From Hyphomicrobiales bacterium (lineage in GTDB: Bacteria; Pseudomonadota; Alphaproteobacteria; Rhizobiales; Beijerinckiaceae): a stretch of DNA of 13,181 bases. The DNA lies in assembly GCA_015655535.1 (NCBI GenBank), contig JAATEW010000160.1, positions 1 to 13,181 of the forward strand, given 5' to 3'. A program made the translations under genes and the position numbers. The notes under the pieces were generated by a model, which did no database searches, was not told the DNA's origin, and worked only from the letters and a program-made list of their open reading frames with translations. Shown piece by piece: positions 7,210 to 13,181 of the stretch; the stretch's first letter is position 1, and each line of letters opens with the position of its first letter.

Positions 7210-7677
7210 GATGTGGAGCAAGCCTGTTTCGCGCCGAATTCGTCCATCGACATTTGAGGGGCAGCGCGCTTCCAGTCTCCTCAAACCGGAAGCAAATACT
7301 GATATGTCGCGGTTGCGGGCAGCACTTCGTCTTGGCGCGAGGCAGCATGCCTGACGGCAGAGTAGAGCCAAGCACCGCCTTGCGGCCATAGGCTTTTCGA
7401 GGAAGCGGTGCGAAGCGAAGCCAGCTATCGATTCAAATAGCTATATTTTCTTGTAGCTTGTTGATTCAGCGATAAAAATAGTATGAATTTAAAATTCATC
7501 TATTTAGGCTGCAGGCCTCTCAAAACGCGGCCTCAAAGCTAGATACTTTTCGGAATAGGAAACAGGCTGTCTTCACGAAAAAGTGAGGAGCATAGCTCCC
7601 GCATTGGACGGTCATAAAATCTTTGTCCTGCCTGAAAGCGATGCGCCGTTAAGACCGAACCAGGCAGCCGGCGGAAG
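7210..7677. other. gene-free region between iorA and the small secreted protein gene
   Basis: No supported coding sequence. An AT-rich core at about 7423-7505 holds two inverted repeats: AGCTAT...ATAGCT (7423-7442) and ATGAATT-TAA-AATTCAT (7483-7499). The core is a plausible operator or promoter zone for minus-strand iorAB transcription, though no clear -35/-10 pair was assigned. Confidence 0.5.
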
Positions 7678-8127
7678 TTAGATCGGCCGGTCGCCGCGCG
7701 CATAAAAATCAATGTAGATTTTATGATCGCTGAAGTCGGCATTGTCGATCGCGTTTCTTAAATAGATCGTATCGATCCCGAGCTTGATATAGGACGGGTC
7801 ATATTCCTTATACATGATCACATCGATCGGTATCATGTGGTAGCGGCTGTCGACACGCGCGGCGACGACAAGCTGTTGGCGGTTACCCGGCAAGATGCAT
7901 TCGACATCGAATGCCTTCGTGATGTCCATGTCCTGATATTCGGCCGGCAAGAGATGAACGGCGACGTTCGTTGCGTTTAGAATCGCAAGCGCATGTGTCT
8001 GGCCATCGATCAGAAGAACGGCGCTGGCGATGGGCGCCGGCAGCGGCGAATATTTTGCGAAGCCCGTCATGGGCGTGACCGTGACACCGATGAGCAGCGA
8101 GAGCCCCGCCATTAGGTTCAATCTCAT
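7678..8127 (-). CDS. small exported protein of unknown function
   Basis: A 149-residue protein with a clear Sec-type signal peptide: MRLN, a hydrophobic stretch to about residue 21, and likely cleavage after GFA near residue 24. The mature part of about 125 residues has no cysteines other than one in VECILPG and is rich in Asp and Tyr (DPSYIKLGIDTIYL, KIYIDFYARGD). I do not recognise the family. It is probably periplasmic or secreted. GGAG about 8 bases before the ATG supports the start. It is alone on the minus strand, separated from iorA by about 520 bases and divergent from the next gene, so it is probably a single-gene transcript. Confidence 0.75.
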   Translation of the reverse strand: MRLNLMAGLSLLIGVTVTPMTGFAKYSPLPAPIASAVLLIDGQTHALAILNATNVAVHLLPAEYQDMDITKAFDVECILPGNRQQLVVAARVDSRYHMIPIDVIMYKEYDPSYIKLGIDTIYLRNAIDNADFSDHKIYIDFYARGDRPI

Positions 8128-8541
8128 TCGCGCCGCTCCGTGTTTTGGCGCACCTCAGCAATCTACATGCTGCTTCGCCAAGATACCAAGGGACAATGGT
8201 TACCAAGCACATGGCACCAGAAGACATATCTCCGATCCCGCTGGCAACGGCTACGATAAAACGATGCGATCGAAGCCGCCATATACCGGGCAAGCTTTCG
8301 GCGCCCTGCCGGAAGCGTGACTGTAGCCTGACACCGTCATAATGCGAAACCAATAAAAATACTGTCGGGCGGCGTAAAGAAATACCGCATAGTTTCCGCT
8401 AGATACGCGTAAAACGGCGGAGATCACGCCACGAAAAAGGCAAAATTTTTGCTTTTTTTTCATAAGATGTTCAAAATTGACCAGGGGGTTTTACTTAGCT
8501 GAGCTATTTTCGATTAGCTGGTTCTACAGCATTGACCGCTT

Positions 8542-8581
8542 AACCTTTAGCTTCGGCTCCGGCCGGACGTAGGTTTTTTTT
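8542..8581 (+). terminator. candidate orphan intrinsic terminator
   Basis: AACCT (8542-8546) pairs with AGGTT (8571-8575) around a GC-rich core containing the palindrome TCCGGCCGGA, and the stem runs straight into T at 8574-8581. It does not follow any recognised plus-strand gene. The outer stem is only five pairs, so it may be weak. Confidence 0.4.
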
Positions 8582-8596
8582 GTGCCTTTTTTCAGC

Positions 8597-8625
8597 TTGA
8601 TGGAAGTAAACGTTCTCTTTATGTT
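8597..8625 (+). promoter_or_regulatory. candidate sigma-70 promoter of the 74-residue protein gene
   Basis: TTGATG (8597-8602), 17 bases, then TATGTT (8620-8625); each hexamer matches its consensus in 4 of 6 positions. The predicted start is near 8632, about 150 bases before the ATG at 8781. Confidence 0.45.
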
Positions 8626-8780
8626 CTAATCATGCCGAGGCACAATGAAGGCAAAGCTACGGTTGCGGGCCAAAAACATCGCCGGAATGTCCGCCGCCCC
8701 CATTAAGCCTGCGCGTCAGCGTAAAGGCCAAATAGCGGGCTCAGCTTGGAAACGACAGGCGATCTGATGGGGGATGGTAA

Positions 8781-9005
8781 ATGGCTTCGCGATTTTATGT
8801 GATTCCAGTCGCCGCTGACGGCTTCCTGCCGGAAGAGCCGCAAATTTGCTATAGCAAGTCCGAGGCGCTCGAGGCCGCGATGCGGATCGTCGACCGTCAT
8901 GCCGGTCTCGTCATCGCCGAGGAACGCGGGCCTTACGCGGAATTGGAATTGATCCGCGTCGTCGGCCGTGTTGACGCGGATGTGCTGGACAGCCTCGTCG
9001 ATTGA
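8781..9005 (+). CDS. conserved small hypothetical protein, 74 residues
   Basis: A 74-residue acidic soluble protein (MASRFYVIPVAADGF...), with no signal peptide or membrane span. A strong GGGGGAT ribosome binding site lies about 7 bases before the ATG, and codon use matches the right-hand genes, so it looks real. It has a beta strand (FYVIPVA), a helix with SKSEALEAAMRIV, and another strand pair, like many small alpha/beta proteins. I do not recognise a family or function. The next gene begins 84 bases downstream on the same strand and may share its transcript. Confidence 0.75.
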   Translation: MASRFYVIPVAADGFLPEEPQICYSKSEALEAAMRIVDRHAGLVIAEERGPYAELELIRVVGRVDADVLDSLVD

Positions 9006-9089
9006 GCCTTGAGCCGCTTCCAATGCGCCCGGATTGACTTAACATATCCCGCTATCCATAGCTTGACGGCTTTGTCGGGGGAGTGTGGC

Positions 9090-9557
9090 ATGCGCATTGG
9101 TTTTATCGGGGCTTGGCTTTTCGCCTTTATTTTTCTGGGATGCATGCAAGACCGATTGCCATCGGCTTTTCAAGTGCTCGGAAGCCGCGCCGCGGCGGCG
9201 GCGGAGCAAACAGCACAAGCTTCGCCCGACTGCCAGAATTACGCGCCTCTTCCCGGACAGGGGCGGGAATATGACGTCTTCAAGAATTTGGCCGCTGCTA
9301 CGCGCGGCTGCGCGACGCCATCGCCGGTCGTGTACGAAAAAAGTGATGGTGGCGGCCGTCCCGTGCCGTCTCAACAAGAAGAACTCGACCGCGCCGCCTG
9401 CCGGACCGAGGCCGAGCATACAGCCACCGTGACCCACGGCCTTCAGCCGGGAGAGTATGACATCTTTAAAAGCAACGGTGCGCTCCATGGCGGGGATGTC
9501 GAAAAGATCGAGCAGGCCTGCATGATGCAGAAGGGCTATAAGAGCGTCGCCAAATAG
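9090..9557 (+). CDS. exported protein with two EYDxFK repeats
   Basis: A 155-residue protein. The ATG at 9090 follows GGGGGAG by about 7 bases; the in-frame TTG at 9009 has no ribosome binding site. The N-terminus MRIGFIGAWLFAFIFLGC is a signal sequence. Cys18 sits in a poor lipobox (FLGC), so it is either a lipoprotein or is cleaved at the following Ala-rich stretch near residue 35. The mature part contains two related units: one with PGQGREYDVFKN followed by a Cys, and one with LQPGEYDIFKSN followed by ACM. Each is preceded by a Cys about 10-25 residues earlier. This looks like an internal duplication with possible disulfides in the periplasm. The function is unknown. A weak promoter (TTGACT at 9034-9039) may lie in the 84-base gap upstream. 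Confidence 0.8.
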   Translation: MRIGFIGAWLFAFIFLGCMQDRLPSAFQVLGSRAAAAAEQTAQASPDCQNYAPLPGQGREYDVFKNLAAATRGCATPSPVVYEKSDGGGRPVPSQQEELDRAACRTEAEHTATVTHGLQPGEYDIFKSNGALHGGDVEKIEQACMMQKGYKSVAK

Positions 9558-9580
9558 CCGAAAGAGGTAGCCGAAAGAGC
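9555..9580. repeat. 13-base tandem repeat over a stop codon
   Basis: TAGCCGAAAGAG plus one base occurs twice in direct tandem (9555-9567 and 9568-9580). The first unit begins with the TAG stop codon of the preceding gene. A stem CGCTGC/GCAGCG follows at about 9584-9597, in the gap between the converging gene ends; it has no T tract. Probably a replication-slippage duplication. Confidence 0.7.
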
Positions 9581-9616
9581 GGACGCTGCTTGCAGCGCCC
9601 GCCCATATGGCGATCA

Positions 9617-10891
9617 TCAATGCGCCTTTCGCGCCGCCGATCCGGTTTCCTTGATGAAGACGGCGGCGAGTATGGCCATCACGATCGCGACGATGCCTGT
9701 CATGCCGCCTTTGGTGAACGTATCGAGCGAAAGCTCTCCGCCGCTGGCCAGTTTCTGCAAGAGCCAGCCATAGGCCGGCGCCGCGAAGGCGCTCATCACG
9801 AAGACGAGGAAGTTGATGGCGCCGGTCGCGCTGCCCTTCACTTCGTCCGGATTGACTTCCTTGATGATCGAATAGGGAATCATCGCGGCGCCTGAGCCGA
9901 TGCCGAGCAGAAGGCCGAGGAGATAAGGCGGCGCGCTGTTCGGCGGCAGATAGAGGATCGCCAGCGCCGCGGCGAGCATCAATGCCATGCCGGCAAAGAG
10001 GACCGGCTTCCGGCGACCGATGCGATCGGCGATATAGCCGAGCAACGGGCAGCCGATGACCCAGCCGAGCGGCACCATCGAGGCGCGGTTGACGGCTTCG
10101 GCGTAATCGATGTGCCACCCCTGGCGCAAGAACGACACGCCCCAGATCATGTCGCCGACCGTCGTCGGCAGGAACAAAAGCCCGGCGCAGAGACCGCATA
10201 AATAGGACTGTGGATTGGTCAGCACCGTCTTGTAAGGCGCAAACATGTGCCAGATGCTCGTCTTCGAATGTTCGGACGCATCCTGGCGCGGTGTCATAAC
10301 GAACAAAGCGACGCCGGTCGCCAAAGTCACGATGCCGGCATAGATCCAGAATTGCTGCCAGTTGATCGGCCCATGCACTAAGGGGCCGACAACGAATTGC
10401 CCGGCGGAGCCGCCAAGCATGCCGATACATTGCGTGAAGCCGATTGCCGTTGCGAGATAGCGCGCCGGAAAACCATGTGTCGCGAGATAGACGGCACCGA
10501 CAAAGGCAAAGGCCGCGCCGGCGCCCTGAAGCAGACGGCCGAAGCTTGCCACCCAGCTAATGCCGAGACCGAACATGATGATGCCGGCGGCGAGAAAAAA
10601 CACCCCGATCGGAATCGTGTATTTCGCTCCCCATCGATCGAGTGAGGCACCGGCGACGATCGCGAAGGTCGAATAGGTGTAATAGTAAAGGCCGAGCAGC
10701 GAGCTGACGCCGAGTGTCGTCAAGCCGAAGGCAGCGGTTAGTTCGGGCACCATGACGCTCGGCGCCGAGCGTACGGAATATTGCATAAAATAAAATAAAA
10801 GGCTCAGCATCCAGGCGACGATAAAGGCGACATGGAAGCCACTTATGGCTGATGTCTTCCCCGCAGGAATTGGAACGGCTTGGCTGGTCAT
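9617..10891 (-). CDS. MFS transporter, substrate unknown
   Basis: A 424-residue polytopic inner-membrane protein with about 12 hydrophobic segments in two halves. Major facilitator motifs are visible: LDRWGAKYT after spans 2-3 in the N-terminal half (residues about 83-91), GRLLQGAGAAF in span 4 (motif B-like), and ADRIGRRKPVL in the C-terminal half. It is a secondary transporter driven by ion or solute gradients. Gene context does not settle the substrate; a link to organic-acid uptake for the divergent pyruvate-oxidoreductase operon is only a guess. The start is supported by GGAGAGGA about 4 bases before the ATG. It converges with the preceding plus-strand gene and diverges from the flavoprotein gene across about 390 bases. 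Confidence 0.9.
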   Translation of the reverse strand: MTSQAVPIPAGKTSAISGFHVAFIVAWMLSLLFYFMQYSVRSAPSVMVPELTAAFGLTTLGVSSLLGLYYYTYSTFAIVAGASLDRWGAKYTIPIGVFFLAAGIIMFGLGISWVASFGRLLQGAGAAFAFVGAVYLATHGFPARYLATAIGFTQCIGMLGGSAGQFVVGPLVHGPINWQQFWIYAGIVTLATGVALFVMTPRQDASEHSKTSIWHMFAPYKTVLTNPQSYLCGLCAGLLFLPTTVGDMIWGVSFLRQGWHIDYAEAVNRASMVPLGWVIGCPLLGYIADRIGRRKPVLFAGMALMLAAALAILYLPPNSAPPYLLGLLLGIGSGAAMIPYSIIKEVNPDEVKGSATGAINFLVFVMSAFAAPAYGWLLQKLASGGELSLDTFTKGGMTGIVAIVMAILAAVFIKETGSAARKAH

Positions 10892-11127
10892 AGATCCTCT
10901 CCCTCGCTAGGCATCCATGCGCCAAGCTCGCATCGAAAATAACGAGAGCGGGTCATTCTACATTGACGCGCATCAAGCGCGGCTTTGCTTTCGTGTGACG
11001 GTTTTAAGAAGCATTGATCATCGCCGATGTGTTCGCAGCGAATAGCGATAACGCAGCTATTCACGCTTTCGTGTGCGGCTTTATCGATCACTCAAATGCG
11101 CGCGTTTTAATCCATGTCCGCACGGCT
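10892..11127. other. divergent control region, left part, with operator-like repeats
   Basis: No gene. It holds the inverted repeat GAATAGC (11040-11046) / GCTATTC (11056-11062) with a 9-base spacer, and an 11-base direct repeat GCTTTCGTGTG at 10987-10997 and 11065-11075. Both could be binding sites for a regulator of the minus-strand transporter gene. No -10/-35 pair was assigned for that gene. Confidence 0.45.
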
Positions 11128-11141
11128 TTGATACGAATCAA
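11128..11141 (+). promoter_or_regulatory. FNR/FixK-type box
   Basis: A perfect TTGAT-N4-ATCAA, extended outward to GCTTTGAT/ATCAAAGC (8-base arms, 11126-11133 side to 11144 side, with one offset allowed). This is the consensus for FNR, FixK and Anr oxygen-responsive activators of the CRP family. Its centre (11134.5) is 41.5 bases before the start site predicted from the -10 at 11164-11169, the class II activator position. Confidence 0.82.
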
Positions 11142-11163
11142 AGCGAGCCTCAGCGCTCCTGTC

Positions 11164-11169
11164 TAGAAT
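11164..11169 (+). promoter_or_regulatory. -10 hexamer of the oxygen-regulated promoter
   Basis: TAGAAT matches TATAAT in 5 of 6 positions. It predicts a transcription start near 11176 and a leader of about 110 bases before the flavoprotein gene. No good -35 is present, as expected when an FNR-type activator occupies that place. Confidence 0.65.
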
Positions 11170-11285
11170 GAATTCAATTCGAAGATGCGGACGGAAATGC
11201 TTGAGAAGCGGCGTGTAAAGTTCGGCCGCTCCTTTCATTCGTCAACCGGATGGCAACTTCGCCAGAGCCGACAGGAGCCGATGCG

Positions 11286-12914
11286 ATGAATGTTCCTCTC
11301 AAGGATATGAGTCCGCTGGTCGATATGACCCGCCGGCAGGCTGTAGGGCCGACGCGCACCAGCCATCCCGCCTATGTCGATCTTCTGCCGCCCTGCAATC
11401 ATGCCTGTCCCGCGGGCGAAGACATCCAAGGCTGGCTGAGCCTCGCGCAGGCGGGCAAGTTCAGGCAGGCCTGGGAACATTTGATGCAGGAAAATCCCAT
11501 GCCCGCAGTGCATGGCAGGGTCTGCTATCATCCGTGCGAAGGCGGTTGCAATCGCAACGAACTCGACAGTCACGTCAGCATTCATGCGGTCGAGCGCTTC
11601 CTGGGCGATAAGGCAACCGCTGAGGGCTGGACGCTTCCGCCAAAGGCGGCATCGAGCGGCAAGCGCGTCCTCGTCGTCGGCGCTGGTCCAAGCGGTCTTT
11701 CTGCGGCCTATCATCTTGCGCGCCTCGGCCATGAAGTCGAGATTTATGAAGCTGGTCCGCTGCCGGGCGGCATGATGCATTTCGGCATTCCGGCCTATCG
11801 GCTTCCGCGCGATGTCCTGATGCAGGAAGTCGCCAGAATAGAAGAGCTGGGTGTCCGCATCTTTCTCAATCGCAAGGTTGATGATGTTCTCGCCGAAAAG
11901 ACGGTCGGCGCTTTCGATGCGGTCTTCGTCGCCATCGGCGCGCAGGCGGCAAAGCATATAGACATTCCGGCGCGCGATGCCGCACGCGTCGTCTCCGCCA
12001 TCGGCCTGCTGCATGAGGTCAGCGAAGGCGCCGCGCCGAAGCTCGGCCGCCGCGTCGTCGTCTACGGCGCGGGCAATACCGCGATGGATGCGGCGCGAAC
12101 GGCTAAGCGCCTCGGGGCCGAGGAAGCGCTGATCGTCTTCTTCTCCGACCGCGCGCATATGGAAGCCAACACCGCCGAGGCCGAGGAGGCCTTGAGCGAA
12201 GGCGTAAAAATCAAATGGCTGAGCAGCATCCGCGATATTGGCGCGGGCGACCTGCAAGTCGAAGTGATGCGGATCGACGATAAAGGCGTGCCGCAGCCGA
12301 CCGGCCGATTCGAAACATTGCAGGCGGATTCGGTAGTGCTTGCGCTCGGGCAGCAGGCGGAAAGCAAGTTTCTTGGCAAGGTTCCGGGCGTGACGCTGAA
12401 AACCGACGGCACAGTGATCGTCGGGCCCGATATGATGACGGGGGCCGAAGGTATTTTCGCGGGCGGCGATCTCATTCCGGGCGATCGCACGGTCACGACG
12501 GCTGTCGGCCACGGCAAGAAAGCCGCGCGCCATATCGACGGCTGGCTCAGGCACAGGCCTTATGTCGCGCCGCCGCAAGCCCCGATCATCGATTTCGCCG
12601 GGCTTCATCTTCCAATCTACAGCGACGCGATGCCGTCGCAGCAACAGGAAGTGCCGCCGGAGCAGCGCGAAGGATTCACCGAGGTGACGGCCGGCCTTTC
12701 GGAGGCGCAAGTGCTTCACGAGGCGCGCCGCTGCCTGTCCTGCGGCAATTGCTACGAATGCGATAATTGTTTTGCCGCGTGCCCGGAGCAGGCGATCTCG
12801 AAGCTCGGCATAGGACGCGGCTATCGCGTCGATCTCGCGCTTTGCACCGGATGCGCCGCCTGTTTCGAACAATGTCCGTGTCACGCAATCGATATGGTTC
12901 CCGAGCTGGCCTGA
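11286..12914 (+). CDS. GltD-like NAD(P)H flavoprotein with C-terminal ferredoxin domain
   Basis: A 542-residue protein resembling the small subunit of glutamate synthase with an added ferredoxin module. The N-terminal iron-sulfur region has Cys37, Cys41, Cys80, Cys84 and Cys88. The FAD-binding motif GAGPSG is at 131-136, the NAD(P)-binding motif GAGNTA at 260-265, and the second FAD contact GIFAGGDLIPG follows. The C-terminal 60 residues contain two cysteine clusters (from Cys483 CxxCxxC...CP, and from Cys520 CxxCxxC...CP) for two 4Fe-4S clusters. The likely role is electron transfer between NAD(P)H and ferredoxin or directly to the adjacent pyruvate oxidoreductase. No gltB large subunit is present. 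AGGAG 8 bases before the ATG at 11286 decides the start; an in-frame ATG at 11250 has no such site. An FNR box lies upstream. Direct coupling to the next gene is inference. Confidence 0.9.
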   Translation: MNVPLKDMSPLVDMTRRQAVGPTRTSHPAYVDLLPPCNHACPAGEDIQGWLSLAQAGKFRQAWEHLMQENPMPAVHGRVCYHPCEGGCNRNELDSHVSIHAVERFLGDKATAEGWTLPPKAASSGKRVLVVGAGPSGLSAAYHLARLGHEVEIYEAGPLPGGMMHFGIPAYRLPRDVLMQEVARIEELGVRIFLNRKVDDVLAEKTVGAFDAVFVAIGAQAAKHIDIPARDAARVVSAIGLLHEVSEGAAPKLGRRVVVYGAGNTAMDAARTAKRLGAEEALIVFFSDRAHMEANTAEAEEALSEGVKIKWLSSIRDIGAGDLQVEVMRIDDKGVPQPTGRFETLQADSVVLALGQQAESKFLGKVPGVTLKTDGTVIVGPDMMTGAEGIFAGGDLIPGDRTVTTAVGHGKKAARHIDGWLRHRPYVAPPQAPIIDFAGLHLPIYSDAMPSQQQEVPPEQREGFTEVTAGLSEAQVLHEARRCLSCGNCYECDNCFAACPEQAISKLGIGRGYRVDLALCTGCAACFEQCPCHAIDMVPELA

Positions 12915-12918
12915 GCCG

Positions 12919-13004
12919 GAGCGGGATGAGGAAAAGTGTGAAGCGGTTTTTCGACGCAATCAAGTTGACGCAGATTGCGTAAGCTTATCTGCGTTATCCC
13001 GCTC
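12919..13004. repeat. rhizobial-type mosaic palindromic element
   Basis: Outer arms GAGCGGGAT (12919-12927) and ATCCCGCTC (12996-13004) enclose AAAAGTGTGAAGCGGTTTTTCG-like sequence, which I recognise as the core of interspersed palindromic repeats common in Hyphomicrobiales intergenic regions. Inside are two overlapping, mutually exclusive stems: ACGCAATC/GATTGCGT (12954-12961 with 12973-12980) and ACGCAGAT/ATCTGCGT (12968-12975 with 12987-12994). It starts 5 bases after the flavoprotein stop codon. Recognition is from memory of such elements. Confidence 0.6.
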
Positions 13005-13018
13005 TAAACTTTGGAAAC

Positions 13019-13066
13019 GATCACGTTCATGATTTTGGATTAATACAATCCAAAATCATCGTGATC
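13019..13066. repeat. long hairpin before the nifJ-type gene
   Basis: ATGATTTTGGATT (13029-13041) pairs perfectly with its complement at 13047-13059 around a 5-base loop. After a 3-base bulge, GATCACG (13019-13025) pairs with CGTGATC (13060-13066). The stem ends just before the GAGGA ribosome binding site at 13069-13073. It may be part of the same mosaic repeat or a leader structure that sets the expression ratio of the two genes. Confidence 0.75.
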
Positions 13067-13080
13067 TTGAGGATAAGATC

Positions 13081-13181
13081 ATGAGCACCAGGACCACGAT
13101 GGACGGCAATACGGCCGTCGCGCATGTCGACTCTCGAGTGAATGAAGTCTGCGCGTTATACCCGATCACGCCGTCTTCGAC
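13081..13181 (+). CDS. nifJ: pyruvate:ferredoxin (flavodoxin) oxidoreductase, N-terminus only
   Basis: The first 33 codons of a gene that runs off the window. The start MSTRTTMDGNTAVAHVDS followed by RVNEVCALYPITPSS is the N-terminus of homodimeric pyruvate:ferredoxin oxidoreductases, in which YPITPSS is part of the pyruvate and thiamine diphosphate site. The full enzyme is about 1,170-1,200 residues and oxidatively decarboxylates pyruvate to acetyl-CoA with reduction of ferredoxin or flavodoxin. GAGGA 7 bases before the ATG supports the start. It is 166 bases downstream of the flavoprotein gene, probably in the same FNR-controlled transcript. Whether it serves fermentation or nitrogen fixation cannot be told here. 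Confidence 0.9.
   Translation, partial: MSTRTTMDGNTAVAHVDSRVNEVCALYPITPSS

Larger units (their letters stand above)
8128..8780. other. 650-base intergenic region between divergent genes
   Basis: No convincing coding sequence on either strand. It holds an AT-rich hairpin ending in eight T (8434-8460), a second hairpin with an eight-T tail (8542-8581), and a good plus-strand promoter (8597-8625). Terminator-like hairpins between divergent genes are unexpected and could mark a small RNA. Confidence 0.5.

Noticed and set aside
7159..7389. N-terminal extension of IorA from an upstream start
   Set aside because: The family begins at the MISLTVNG position, which has its own ribosome binding site; the upstream part crosses the leader hairpin.
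7539..7742. Minus-strand ORF of 67 residues
   Set aside because: Overlaps the end of the better supported small exported protein gene and has no recognisable features.
8251..8463. Minus-strand ORF of 70 residues
   Set aside because: Starts inside an AT-rich hairpin, with no ribosome binding site and no protein-like pattern.
9009..9089. TTG start for the exported EYDxFK protein
   Set aside because: No ribosome binding site; it would bury the signal sequence behind 27 residues, while the ATG at 9090 has a strong GGGGGAG site.
9039..10430. Minus-strand ORF of 463 residues overlapping the MFS gene and the small exported protein gene
   Set aside because: Out of frame with the MFS gene, rich in Arg, and crosses another supported gene.
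11235..12959. Minus-strand ORF of 574 residues opposite the flavoprotein gene
   Set aside because: Antisense shadow; the sense frame has intact FAD, NAD(P) and 4Fe-4S motifs.
1..13181. CRISPR arrays, tRNA or rRNA genes, insertion sequences
   Set aside because: No regularly spaced repeats, cloverleaf-like sequence, rRNA-like stretch or transposase was seen on either strand.

Overview
The window looks like part of an alphaproteobacterial chromosome, most likely a Hyphomicrobiales (Rhizobiales) bacterium of the Beijerinckiaceae/Methylobacteriaceae type. The reasons are the GC-rich coding style with long false antisense ORFs, the CoA-transferase pair, a two-subunit isoquinoline-oxidoreductase-like molybdoenzyme, and a rhizobial-looking mosaic palindromic repeat. 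This placement is inference; no rRNA, tRNA or other marker gene is present. Base composition is not uniform. Positions 1-2290 are very GC-rich, about 2440-4275 is clearly AT-richer with different codon use, and 4385 to the end is GC-rich but milder than the left end.

Left block (1-2291, all minus strand): scoA and scoB encode the two subunits of a 3-oxoacid CoA-transferase that moves CoA between succinate and a 3-oxoacid such as acetoacetate. Downstream of them is a P-loop GTPase whose C-terminus lies off the window.

Middle island (about 2440-4275, plus strand): two overlapping genes, a 344-residue soluble protein without an obvious named domain and a 202-residue protein with four membrane spans. 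Gene order, topology and short motifs resemble, by eye and from memory, lambda RexA/RexB, the two-gene phage-exclusion system. This is the best candidate for an undescribed system here. It sits between two unrelated minus-strand operons and looks like an insertion.

Right block: iorA-iorB (minus, start and stop overlapping) encode a 2Fe-2S subunit and a Tat-exported molybdopterin subunit. They end at a strong intrinsic terminator, and a long hairpin lies just upstream of the iorA ribosome binding site. Next come a small secreted protein gene (minus), a 650-base gene-free stretch, two small plus-strand genes, and a minus-strand MFS transporter gene. Divergent from the transporter is a plus-strand pair: a GltD-type NAD(P)H:acceptor flavoprotein with a C-terminal ferredoxin domain, followed by the start of a pyruvate:ferredoxin/flavodoxin oxidoreductase (nifJ type). 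A perfect FNR/FixK box is centred exactly 41.5 bases before the start site predicted from a good -10 hexamer. The pair is therefore probably induced by low oxygen, which fits the oxygen-sensitive iron-sulfur enzymes it encodes.
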